A stretch of DNA of 25,784 nucleotides from Bacteroidales bacterium (GTDB taxonomy: Bacteria; Bacteroidota; Bacteroidia; Bacteroidales; 4484-276), in contig JAGYLT010000004.1 of the NCBI GenBank assembly GCA_018400545.1, positions 1 to 25,784 on the forward strand. The letters run 5' to 3'. Every line of letters begins with the position of its first letter. The stretch's first letter is position 1. Below, piece by piece: positions 7,485-16,037 of the stretch. The translations under genes were made by a program, and so were the position numbers. Under the pieces are notes generated by a model that made no database searches, had not been told where the DNA came from, and saw only the letters and a list, made by a program, of their open reading frames with translations.

Positions 7485-9323
7485 TTATTCTACAGTTACA
7501 GATTTGGCAAGGTTCCGGGGCTGGTCAATTTCGCAATCCCGCATATCGGCGATATGATATGAAAGCAATTGCAATGGAATGACAGCCAGCAATGGTGACA
7601 ACAGTTCTTCAGTTTCAGGAATTTCCAGCAAATAGTCAGCAAGGCGTGCTACAGTTTTATCGCCTTTGGAAACCACAGCGATTACCTTTCCTTTGCGGGC
7701 CTTAATTTCCTGAATATTCGACACCACTTTATCGTAAATTGCCGATGTTGGTGAAATGACCACCACGGGCATTTTCTTGTCGATCAGTGCAATGGGGCCG
7801 TGTTTCATTTCTGCGGCAGGGTAACCTTCAGCATGAATATATGAAATCTCTTTGAGCTTTAGGGCACCTTCGAGGGCAACCGGAAAATTAAATCCCCTGC
7901 CGAGGTACAGGAAGTTTCTTGAATAGGTGAAAACTTTTGCCATTTGCTCAATCTGATCGTTCAACTTAAGGGTTTCCTCAACTTTGGCAGGAATCCTGTC
8001 CAGTTCGGTAAGCAACTCCTGAAATCTTGGTGTTGAGATCGTACCCTTTTTACGGGCAAGGAAAAGTGCCATCAGTACCAGGACCGTAACCTGCGAGGTG
8101 AATGCTTTGGTAGATGCAACCCCGATTTCCGGGCCTGCATGTGTGTAAGCTCCTGCATGAGATGCTCTTGCAATCGAAGAACCAACCACATTGCAAATGC
8201 TAAAAATAAATGCACCCTTTTCTTTTGCAAGCCTTATGGCAGCGAGGGTATCGGCTGTTTCGCCTGACTGGGAAATGGAAATTACAACATCGGTTTCTTT
8301 AATGATCGGGTTCCGATACCTGAATTCAGAAGCATACTCCACCTCAACCGGAATCCTGGCAAGCTCCTCAATCAGGTATTCGCCTACAATGGATGCGTGC
8401 CATGATGTTCCGGCGGCCAGAAATATAATGCGTTCAGCCTGAAGGATGCGATCCTGAAAATCGATGATGCCAGCCATCGATATGGTATCGAAACCAATGT
8501 TTACGCGTCCGCGGATGCTGTCGCGTATCGATTTTGGCTGCTCGTAAATTTCTTTGAGCATGAAGTGCTTAAAGCCGCCTTTTTCGAGCGTATTCAGGTC
8601 CAGCTCGAGCTGCTCGACAAATGGTGTTTTCTTTTGGTTTTTGATGGTCCGGATATCGAGCTTCTCACCCGGTTTCATAATGGCGATCTCTTCATCATCA
8701 ACAAAAACTACATCGCGCGTATATTCTACAATGGGCGAGGCATCCGAAGCGAGATAAAATTCACCATCACCAATCCCAACCACCAAAGGGCTACCTTTCC
8801 GGGCGGCTATCAGTACGTCAGGTTCTTCTTTCGAAACCAACACAATGGCATATGCTCCCACCACCTGGCTGATGGCAAGTTGCACGGCCGTAACCAGATC
8901 AACTTTCTCCGCATTTTTGATGTATTCGATCAACTGGATCAATACCTCTGTATCGGTATTGCTCTTGAATGTTACACCTGACTTTTCCAGTTCTTCTTTC
9001 AGGACATCATAATTTTCGATGATGCCGTTGTGAATCATGGCGAGTTCACCGGATTCGGAATAATGTGGGTGGGCATTAATGTTGTTTGGCTCGCCGTGGG
9101 TAGCCCAACGTGTATGGGCAATTCCCGTGGTTCCCGATTTGTTTTTTGTTTTAACAAATTCCTCAAGATCGGCTACTTTACCCTTGGTTTTATATAGGTT
9201 AATGTTGCCGTTTATAATTGCAATTCCCGCGCTGTCGTAGCCACGGTACTCCAATCTTTTGAGGCCTTTAATAAGTATGGGGTACGCTTCTTTAGAGCCT
9301 ACATATCCTACAATACCGCACAT
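7485..9323 (-). CDS. glmS: Glutamine-fructose-6-phosphate aminotransferase (isomerizing)
   Basis: GlmS makes glucosamine-6-phosphate from fructose-6-phosphate and glutamine, the entry step to UDP-GlcNAc for peptidoglycan and LPS. The 612 residues match the family length. MCGIVGYVG gives the catalytic Cys2 after Met removal. HTRWATHGEPN and NTDTEVL belong to the glutaminase domain. The two SIS domains follow, with AAGTSWHAS, ISQSGETADT and GVASTKAFTSQ in the first and AEGYPAAEMKHGP and CEIDQPRNLAKSVTVE at the end. It is intact. It is the last gene of a - strand run; its start lies 12 bp after the DUF4270 stop, and no separate promoter or glmS ribozyme is seen. The terminator at 7430-7463 ends the transcript. 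Confidence 0.98.
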   Translation of the reverse strand: MCGIVGYVGSKEAYPILIKGLKRLEYRGYDSAGIAIINGNINLYKTKGKVADLEEFVKTKNKSGTTGIAHTRWATHGEPNNINAHPHYSESGELAMIHNGIIENYDVLKEELEKSGVTFKSNTDTEVLIQLIEYIKNAEKVDLVTAVQLAISQVVGAYAIVLVSKEEPDVLIAARKGSPLVVGIGDGEFYLASDASPIVEYTRDVVFVDDEEIAIMKPGEKLDIRTIKNQKKTPFVEQLELDLNTLEKGGFKHFMLKEIYEQPKSIRDSIRGRVNIGFDTISMAGIIDFQDRILQAERIIFLAAGTSWHASIVGEYLIEELARIPVEVEYASEFRYRNPIIKETDVVISISQSGETADTLAAIRLAKEKGAFIFSICNVVGSSIARASHAGAYTHAGPEIGVASTKAFTSQVTVLVLMALFLARKKGTISTPRFQELLTELDRIPAKVEETLKLNDQIEQMAKVFTYSRNFLYLGRGFNFPVALEGALKLKEISYIHAEGYPAAEMKHGPIALIDKKMPVVVISPTSAIYDKVVSNIQEIKARKGKVIAVVSKGDKTVARLADYLLEIPETEELLSPLLAVIPLQLLSYHIADMRDCEIDQPRNLAKSVTVE

Positions 9324-9335
9324 TTTTATTTTAAA

Positions 9336-10670
9336 TTATTGGTTGTTTAATTTCGAAAATATCAACTCCAGTTTCAGTCTTCCGGAACCATCCGGAAAAG
9401 GATCAGATCCGTTACATATCATTCGGTTTGGTAAAATAGAAGCCCCTGAGACACCCAAATAAAACCTTGGGGAAATAGTATCGTTAGTAAGTGTACGTTG
9501 TAATTGCTGCGTTAATCTGAATTCCGTTCTGCCGGAGCTTTCATCATAAAAACCTCCAAAATATTCCGTCCCTTCAAGCTGATCAGTTACAATCGATATT
9601 TTATCATCATCAGAGTAGTAAAATAGCGCAATCTCTTCTACCGGACGAAATGCTGAACCCTTATCCTTGTTCTCAACTATTAGCCGTGCTTCATTTAATG
9701 CAATATCATCCAAATTGTTCAAATTCTTAAAATAAAATTATTTCAACTATGGCTGCACATAAACCATCGTGATTTGCAGAATTCCAAGCGTTGTATCGCC
9801 ATTAAGCTGGTTGATGAATTCAGGAGCAGCTAAATCATAATTGTGGGTAAAATGCATAAAACGCGCACTACTGCTGGCAATCGGGAAATAATACTCCAGC
9901 AGGTCCTCATCCGCATTGCTATAATACAGAGTCAACCTGGAGTTTACAGATCCAAGGTTGAAAAATAAAATTGCACCCCCTGTCGATACATCATCGGGCT
10001 GAATATAAATTCCTTTGAGAAAATCAAGGAAATCATCCAGCGATGCAAAATCATTTTCTGATGCATCCCTGAATTTTTGTACAAAGGAGTCTTCCATTTT
10101 AATGCGGAGAAAAGCTTCTAATTTACTGGTATCAACCATCACGCTGTCGGTTGGGCGCGGCTCAAAGTTAATACTTCCGATCTCTTCGCTTTTACGTGCG
10201 ACCTCATAATTGGAATAGTACACACTGTCGAGGTAAATATCCTCGTCAAGCTCATAAATCCTAAACGTTTGTGGGGTTGTGGTATCTCCGTAAGCATACA
10301 TTTGCTCATTTCCCTGAAGTGCCACTGAAGCGTAATCCAGGGTCATCACCATAGAATCGAGCACAGGCGAATCACCCAACTCAACTGAGGTTGACGAGAG
10401 GTGAAGTTGCAAAGCCAAAGATGATGTGGAAACGCCAAACACGGGGTCAAAATAGCTACCCAGCATTGTTCGGCTTGTTTCATCGGTTCTTACCGAATCC
10501 ACAAAAACTGAATAGGAATTGATGGTGAAAGTGTCGGTAGTGAAAATGCTTAGCCTGTCGGTGTCGGGCTGAATGCCGACCCCTATTTCATCCGGGTCGT
10601 TTTCGCAGGCTGAACCCAGAAATATGAACAATAGCAATGCTGCAAAAAGCTGCAGACGGTTTTGTGGCAT
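9336..10670 (-). pseudogene. DUF4270 lipoprotein gene interrupted by two in-frame stops
   Basis: The first part (9747-10670, 307 residues) has a signal peptide and lipobox (LGSAC, Cys22) followed by ENDPDEIG, as in DUF4270 lipoproteins of Bacteroidota. It reads to MVYVQP and stops at TAG (9747-9749). Two codons later comes TAA (9738-9740). Beyond this, in the same frame, the sequence resumes as family-like protein (KNLNNLDDIALNEARLIVEN) down to 9336, 128 residues. Normal members are one chain of about 450 residues, so the two halves make one gene. The segment between VYVQ and ALNEARL looks several residues short, as if a small deletion had occurred. It lies 20 bp after the glycogen-synthase-like gene and 12 bp before glmS, a known order. 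It could be a true pseudogene, a truncated lipoprotein, or an assembly error. DUF4270 has no established role. Confidence 0.75.
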
Positions 10671-10690
10671 AAATTGATTTTAGTAGAGGT

Positions 10691-11509
10691 TTAGTCTTCC
10701 AAATCTTTCAGAAGCTCATTGTAAAAGTTGTTGTAAGCTTCAATATAGGTGTCCTGATCTTTGTAATCCAGCATGGGAACCTTTTTCGATTTGGCATATT
10801 TTGTCAAATCCGGATCCATTTCTTCGCTTCCCATGATGATGGCGTCAGAATAATCCATGGCGCCTTTGATCAGCCCTTTGTAGTTTGTTTCCTTATAATT
10901 TTTCAGTTCGGATTCTTTAATTTTATCAAATTTGAGCTTTTTAAGCATGCCTTCATCCATTGATTCTTCAAAGGCATTTTCGTATGCTGAAAACACAACC
11001 TTGGCATCAGAAAAAAGCGGATTATCCTTAAAAGCTGTTTTGATGTATAGCGGAAGCAAACTGGTGAACCAGCCGTGACAATGAATAATATCAGGCGGCC
11101 ATCCCAACTTTCTCACAGTTTCTATAACACCGCGGGCAAAAAAGATCATACGCTCGTCGTTGTCCTCGAAGAATTTACCGCTCTTGTCGCGGTAAAGCGC
11201 CTTACGGTGAAAATAGTCTTCGTTATCGATGAAATAAACCTGCATCCTGGCTTGCTGGATGGAGGCAACCTTGATGATTAGCGGGTGGTCGGCATCATCA
11301 ATAATGAGGTTCATACCTGAAAGCCGAATGACTTCGTGTAACTGATTTCTGCGTTCATTGATGTTCCCATACCTGGGCATAAATGTCCTGATCTCCCTCC
11401 CCCTTTCCTGGATTCCTTGCGGTAAATGACGTCCGATATGACTGATGTGATTCTCCTTAAGGTAGGGAGTAATTTCCTGCATTACGTACAGTACTTTTGC
11501 TTTATTCAT
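10691..11509 (-). CDS. Short glycogen/starch-synthase-like protein (GT5 N-domain only)
   Basis: A 272-residue protein resembling the N-terminal Rossmann domain of glycogen synthase (GT5): KVLYVMQEITPYLKENHISH at the start and PPDIIHCHGWFTSLLPLYIK near residues 139-158. Full enzymes are about 480 residues with a second GT-B domain that binds ADP-glucose; that domain is absent here. The K-x-G-G-L sugar-nucleotide motif is replaced: Lys stays but GGL is NHI. Catalysis as a normal glycogen synthase is therefore unlikely. Short proteins of this kind are usually annotated glycogen synthase in Bacteroidota and lie next to DUF4270 and glmS, as here, so the gene is a conserved variant rather than a fresh truncation. 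Its actual role is unknown. It starts the run leading into glmS. Confidence 0.8.
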   Translation of the reverse strand: MNKAKVLYVMQEITPYLKENHISHIGRHLPQGIQERGREIRTFMPRYGNINERRNQLHEVIRLSGMNLIIDDADHPLIIKVASIQQARMQVYFIDNEDYFHRKALYRDKSGKFFEDNDERMIFFARGVIETVRKLGWPPDIIHCHGWFTSLLPLYIKTAFKDNPLFSDAKVVFSAYENAFEESMDEGMLKKLKFDKIKESELKNYKETNYKGLIKGAMDYSDAIIMGSEEMDPDLTKYAKSKKVPMLDYKDQDTYIEAYNNFYNELLKDLED

Positions 11510-11537
11510 TTTTATGCCGATTTAGTTTTAAAACGCG

Positions 11538-11545
11538 CAAAGGTA
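11538..11545 (-). promoter_or_regulatory. Candidate Bacteroidota promoter for the glmS run
   Basis: On the - strand the sequence reads TACCTTTG, an exact TAnnTTTG match, 28 bases before the ATG of the glycogen-synthase-like gene at 11509. A clear -33 element is not seen at the usual distance. It would drive the GT5-like gene, DUF4270 and glmS together. Confidence 0.5.
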
Positions 11546-11556
11546 CAAAATTTTGG

Positions 11557-11724
11557 TCAATCTTCGCTCTGGTTGTTATCACAATCAATAAGATATGGAA
11601 ATAAATTACCTTCCGTTTCCGGATAGATTTTAACTTCCATTTTTAAACGATATTGTCCTGTGAAAAACAATTGATAAATCAAGGTCACAATTTCAGGAAA
11701 TGAAATCACGACATTAGCTTCCAC
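11557..11724 (-). CDS. Possible small protein of 55 residues, downstream of the MBL gene
   Basis: On the - strand an open frame runs from GTG at 11724-11722 to TGA at 11557-11559. It overlaps the end of the MBL-fold gene by 11 bp, which would allow coupled translation. The predicted chain begins VEANVVISFPEIVTLIYQ, contains KMEVKIYPETEGNLFPYLID and ends with an acidic tail (NNQSED). An ATG at 11640 would give only 27 residues. I recognise no family. The ordinary codon use and the way it fills an otherwise empty 204-bp gap are the only support; chance is a real alternative. Confidence 0.35.
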   Translation of the reverse strand: MEANVVISFPEIVTLIYQLFFTGQYRLKMEVKIYPETEGNLFPYLIDCDNNQSED

Positions 11725-12358
11725 TTACAAAAGGATTGTTCAGAATTTCATATCGTACCGTGGTTTCCGGCCCATGTCCGGGGTAGATTGTGAAATCTCC
11801 GCCCAAAGCGTAAATCTTGGTGCGGATATGATGGGCAAGAATATCAAAATCCCCGGAAGGTAAATCTGTTCGCCCAATACTGTCGCGGAACAGTACATCG
11901 CCCACGAAGGCAAATTCCTGTTCGCGGTTTACAAAAGTCAGATGGCCGTCAACATGCCCCGGAGTATGCAATACTTCAAGTGCGCTATTTCCAAACTCAA
12001 CCTTATCGCCCTCTTCCAGAAATTCTTCCGGTTCCACAATTTCGTTCATTTCAATGCCAAACATCGCACCCTGCTGTTTGGCATTTTTAAGAAACTGCAC
12101 AGCATCGCGATGCATGATGGGCTTGAGGTTGTATTGCTTACGTACAAAAGAAATCCCAAGAATATGATCGATATGGGTATGGGTGAAGATTTGTGCCTCA
12201 GGTTTTAGTTTATTTTCATCAATAAAACGAACAAGGGCCTGTCCCTCCTCCTGCTCGTAGCACCCGGGATCGACAATTACACATTTTCCGGTTTCATCGT
12301 AAAGCACATAGGTGTTTTCCTGGAAAGGGTTAAAAACAAAACGTTCGATTTTTATCAT
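11714..12358 (-). CDS. MBL-fold metallo-hydrolase (glyoxalase II-like)
   Basis: A 214-residue cytoplasmic enzyme of the metallo-beta-lactamase superfamily. The metal site is complete: THTHIDH (H-x-H-x-D-H) at about residues 59-65, then LHTPGHVDGH, the aspartate of FVGDVLFRDSIGRTDL, and YPGHGPETT near the end. The RTDL segment and the length place it with glyoxalase II-like hydrolases common in Bacteroidota, which probably cleave thioesters such as acyl-glutathione analogues, but the substrate cannot be read off. No signal peptide is present. In related genomes panC often precedes the glycogen-synthase-like gene; here this hydrolase does. It is divergent from the large outer-membrane gene at 12612. 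Confidence 0.88.
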   Translation of the reverse strand: MIKIERFVFNPFQENTYVLYDETGKCVIVDPGCYEQEEGQALVRFIDENKLKPEAQIFTHTHIDHILGISFVRKQYNLKPIMHRDAVQFLKNAKQQGAMFGIEMNEIVEPEEFLEEGDKVEFGNSALEVLHTPGHVDGHLTFVNREQEFAFVGDVLFRDSIGRTDLPSGDFDILAHHIRTKIYALGGDFTIYPGHGPETTVRYEILNNPFVSGS

Positions 12359-12512
12359 CTCATGATCAAATTTTATTGTTAATGGTTATTATCCTGAGCT
12401 TGTGATTAATAAACCTGAAATGTTCGGATTGACTGATGAAATAATGATGCAACCAACATTCAGGATTATATCAGGATAAAGTGCGTTTGCAGGTAAAATA
12501 ATTTAACTACAA

Positions 12513-12520
12513 CAAAGTTA
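12513..12520 (-). promoter_or_regulatory. Possible -7 box for the MBL-fold gene
   Basis: The - strand reads TAACTTTG (TAnnTTTG). A transcript starting near 12506 would have a leader of about 150 bases before the ATG at 12358. No -33 element is seen. The divergent gap 12359-12611 otherwise holds only a 9-bp inverted repeat (TTATCCTGA at 12389-12397 against 12471-12479). Confidence 0.3.
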
Positions 12521-12611
12521 TGATTATTTGCAGAATGCGAAATTCAGGTTACCGCCAAATCGTTAAAATTATGATTTTTTATATCGCACTGCATCAATCC
12601 TTTCGAGGCTT

Positions 12612-15600
12612 ATGGGGACGAATTTTACGTACAAAACATGCATAAGAGCACTTCGTTTAGCCACGCTTACAGCGTTGATGGCTTTGCCTTCGTTTGCCAT
12701 GGCCCAGTTTTACAATGGCTACCAGATGGAGTTTGGACGCAGCCGGGTACAATTCGACGATTTCCTTTGGACCTACTACCGTTTCGACAGGTTTGATACC
12801 TATTTTTATCTGAACGGAAAAGAACTCGCCGTTTACACCGCAAGGTATGCCGAAGAACAACTCAACAGATACGAGGACGATCTGGACACCTACCTCGAGG
12901 GCAAAATCCAGTTTATTATTTTCAACAATCTCAACGACCTGAAGCAAAGCAACATCGGGCTCACCACCGAAAGCGAATACAACATTGGCGGCATATCGCA
13001 TATCCTGGGCAACAAAGTGGTGCTGTACTTCGACGGAAGCCTGGTGAATTTCGAGCGGCAAATCAGGCAGGGCATCGCGCATGTGCTGCTCCAGAATGCA
13101 ATTTTCGGTAACAACATCGGATCGCAGGTGATGAATTCGTTTCTGCAGAATTTTCCGGAATGGTACACCCTCGGGCTCATTGCCTACCTGGCTGAAGACT
13201 GGAATACAGAAATCGACAATCGCATCGTAAACGCGCTGGAATCAGGGCGGTACAAAAAGTTTAACAGGATGGTGATGGACGAATTCCTGGTGAAAGATGC
13301 CGGGCATTCGTTCTGGCACTTTGTGGCGGAAAAATATGGCAAATCCAACATTGTCAGTATCATCAACATGACCCGGGTGAGCCGCAGCATCGAAACAGGA
13401 TTTCAGTACGTTTTAGGATTGACGCTGGACAGGCTCTACGAAGAATGGCTGGCCTTTTACACAACCAAAGCGGAAAAAATTGCCGACGGCCGATCGATGC
13501 CTGATGACGATTTGCAGATAACCGGCAAGAGGGTGCTGAAGCGAAACAGCCTCAACAGGACTTACAGCGAATTCCAGGTGAGCCCGACCGGAGATTATGC
13601 AGCTTTCGTTACCAACGAAACCGGGAAATACAAGGTGTGGCTGCACGACATGGTTACCGGAAAAATCAAAAAAATCCAAACCGGTGGCTACAAGCTGGAC
13701 GAAAAAATCGACTATACCTACCCGCTGCTTACCTGGCATCCATCCGGACGAATCCTGACCATGCTTACCGAAAAGAAAGGGCTGATCTGGTTGTATTTTT
13801 ACAATATCGAAGAAAAAGAATTTACCGATCAGAACATTTTTGGATTCGAGAAAATCCTTGACATTTCCTATTCCAACGATGGACGGTCAATACTTTTTTC
13901 GGGTGTACAAAAGGGGCAGAACGACATTTTTAAGTTTACGATTTCGTCGGGAAGCTACGAGCAAATCACCAATGACATTTATGATGATCTGAACCCCAGA
14001 TTTCTGCAAAATTCCAACCGGATCATTTTCAGTTCCAACCGGACCAGCGATACCATGGTTTGGCAGGAGCAAGTTCCGCCCGGGAAGATCAACAAATATT
14101 ACGATCTTTTCATTTACAACTACGGTGCTAAAGACCCGGTACTGCGCAGGGTAACCAAAACGCCTCTTGCCAGCGAAAAGCAGCCTCAGCCCTACATGGA
14201 GGGATATTTTGGTTTCCTGAGTGATGAAAACGGTATTTACAATTCCTACATTGGCAAGCTGGACAGCACCGTGGCATATGTTGACACGACCATCCATTAC
14301 CGCTATTTCACCCGGTCGTTTGCAGTTAGCAACTACAGTAAAAACGTGAAAGAAGTGCATTTTTCACCCATGTCCGGCTACCAGACCTGGGTTATGAATG
14401 ACAAGCTTTACGACCGGGTGTTCGTTCAGGATATGCTGCTACCCGAAAATTTGGAGCCCATAGAACTCAGCAACACCGGCTACATGAAAAAGTTGCTGGC
14501 AGGTTATGAGCGGGTGCAGGAAGCGGCACCCGACCTCCCTTTATATCAGTTTCAGCAAAAGGAAGCCGAAATATCCGGCCAGACCGGCACGCGAAAAAGT
14601 TTCCGGAACGTGATGCGCGAACCAAAAATTAAAACTGAAAGCGTGGCCGAAGAACCTCAGGAAAATCAGGGCACTGTGGATATCAGAAATTATGAGATTG
14701 GATCGCAGGAGGAAACCGCTGTATCTTCCGAATCACCGCTGGTTTCCGACAGCGCCAGGCAGCAGGATGCGTTCTTAATTCCCAAGCAACGCATTTATTA
14801 TACCCAATACAGCATCAACAAGCTGGTTACGCAAATCGATTTTTCGTACCTGAACCAGATGTACCAACCCTATTCTCAATCGGTAAATCCCAGTAATAAC
14901 GGCAATATTCCCGGTTTCGACCTCCAGCCCAATTACAGCAGTCCCGGGCTGAGGCCAACATTCAAGGTCGGATTAACCGACCTGATGGAGAATTACCGAA
15001 TCATGGGCGGGGTAAGGCTGGGCCTCGATTTCACCAACAAAGAATACTTCGTCAACTTTGCCAATCTGGAAAAGCGACTGGATAAAGAATGGATTTTCCA
15101 GCGAAGATCGCTTGAAGAGCCGGTGATTTCGGCATATGTTACCCGGCAGAAAACCAACGAGGGCTATTTTGTGCTTACTTATCCGTTAAACCGGGTGCTT
15201 CGCGTGAAAGGTACTTTTTTGTTCCGAAATGAAAATTATTCGTTTGCCGGCCCCGACGAATTTGCCATCAGGTATCCCAACGAGGTGCTCAACTGGGGCG
15301 GAGCAAAATTGCAACTGATTTACGACGACACCAAAGTACTCGGGCTTAACCTGCATGAAGGTACGAGGTTTATGGTATTTGGAGAATACAACCAGTTGGT
15401 CGAACAGATCAACCGCAATTTAATGGTGGTTGGATTTGACTTCAGAAATTACATTCGGATTCACCGGCAGTTTATCTGGGCCAACAGGTTTGCCGGAAGC
15501 ACCAATTTCGGGACAGAACGCCTGCTGTATTTTATGGGCGGTACCGATAGCTGGATGCTACCCACATTCGATCAGGAAACACGGATAGATCCGGAACAAA

Positions 15601-16025
15601 ACTGGGTTTACCAGGCGCTGGCAACCAATATGCGCGGTTTTAACCAAAATGCCAGAAACGGAAATAGTTTTGTGGTTTTTAATTCCGAGTTCAGATTGCC
15701 GGTTTTCAGATACCTGCTCAACAAACCCATCAAATCGCAGTTTATTAAAAATTTTCAGGTGGTGGCTTTTGGAGATGTGGGAACGGCATGGACTGGCTGG
15801 AACCCCTACGATGAGGACAACGTGCTTTACACGCGCTACGTGGAAAGCGGCCCGCTCAGGATTAAAGTACAATACGAAAAAGACCCGCTGATCGGCGGTG
15901 TTGGTTTCGGGGCAAGGACCAAACTGCTTGGTTATTTTATCAAGGCCGATCTGGCCTGGGGCATCGAAGACGGCACCATCAAAAAGAAACCCAAGTTTTA
16001 CCTCTCCATGAGTCTCGATTTTTAA
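12612..16025 (+). CDS. Large outer-membrane protein: degenerate peptidase-like domain, TolB-like propeller, C-terminal barrel
   Basis: An 1137-residue protein with a signal peptide (cleavage probably after AMA, residue 31). Residues of about 35-290 resemble a gluzincin (peptidase MA-like) domain, but its zinc site is lost: RQGIAH (residues 152-157) stands where an HExxH motif is expected, keeping only the last His, and PEWYTLGLIAY (182-192) has Leu where the third ligand Glu would be. About 320-480 shows TolB/WD40-like strands (SPTGDYAAFV, SYSNDGRSILFSG, NRIIFSSNR). The C-terminal third, about 760-1137, has the strand pattern of a BamA/TamA-type or surface-antigen barrel (NSFVVFNSEFRLPVF, VVAFGDVGTAWTGW) and ends in Phe. 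Architecture, not function, is clear. A half-size TSUP gene follows 12 bp later. Confidence 0.78.
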   Translation: MGTNFTYKTCIRALRLATLTALMALPSFAMAQFYNGYQMEFGRSRVQFDDFLWTYYRFDRFDTYFYLNGKELAVYTARYAEEQLNRYEDDLDTYLEGKIQFIIFNNLNDLKQSNIGLTTESEYNIGGISHILGNKVVLYFDGSLVNFERQIRQGIAHVLLQNAIFGNNIGSQVMNSFLQNFPEWYTLGLIAYLAEDWNTEIDNRIVNALESGRYKKFNRMVMDEFLVKDAGHSFWHFVAEKYGKSNIVSIINMTRVSRSIETGFQYVLGLTLDRLYEEWLAFYTTKAEKIADGRSMPDDDLQITGKRVLKRNSLNRTYSEFQVSPTGDYAAFVTNETGKYKVWLHDMVTGKIKKIQTGGYKLDEKIDYTYPLLTWHPSGRILTMLTEKKGLIWLYFYNIEEKEFTDQNIFGFEKILDISYSNDGRSILFSGVQKGQNDIFKFTISSGSYEQITNDIYDDLNPRFLQNSNRIIFSSNRTSDTMVWQEQVPPGKINKYYDLFIYNYGAKDPVLRRVTKTPLASEKQPQPYMEGYFGFLSDENGIYNSYIGKLDSTVAYVDTTIHYRYFTRSFAVSNYSKNVKEVHFSPMSGYQTWVMNDKLYDRVFVQDMLLPENLEPIELSNTGYMKKLLAGYERVQEAAPDLPLYQFQQKEAEISGQTGTRKSFRNVMREPKIKTESVAEEPQENQGTVDIRNYEIGSQEETAVSSESPLVSDSARQQDAFLIPKQRIYYTQYSINKLVTQIDFSYLNQMYQPYSQSVNPSNNGNIPGFDLQPNYSSPGLRPTFKVGLTDLMENYRIMGGVRLGLDFTNKEYFVNFANLEKRLDKEWIFQRRSLEEPVISAYVTRQKTNEGYFVLTYPLNRVLRVKGTFLFRNENYSFAGPDEFAIRYPNEVLNWGGAKLQLIYDDTKVLGLNLHEGTRFMVFGEYNQLVEQINRNLMVVGFDFRNYIRIHRQFIWANRFAGSTNFGTERLLYFMGGTDSWMLPTFDQETRIDPEQNWVYQALATNMRGFNQNARNGNSFVVFNSEFRLPVFRYLLNKPIKSQFIKNFQVVAFGDVGTAWTGWNPYDEDNVLYTRYVESGPLRIKVQYEKDPLIGGVGFGARTKLLGYFIKADLAWGIEDGTIKKKPKFYLSMSLDF

Positions 16026-16037
16026 ATACAATACAAA

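Noticed and set aside
9324..9335. glmS ribozyme or riboswitch in front of glmS
   Set aside because: Only 12 bp separate the DUF4270 stop from the glmS start, which leaves no room for it; the ribozyme is typical of Gram-positive bacteria.
12612..13480. Active zinc metallopeptidase domain
   Set aside because: The HExxH position reads QGIAH and the downstream Glu ligand is Leu, so a working zinc site is not supported.
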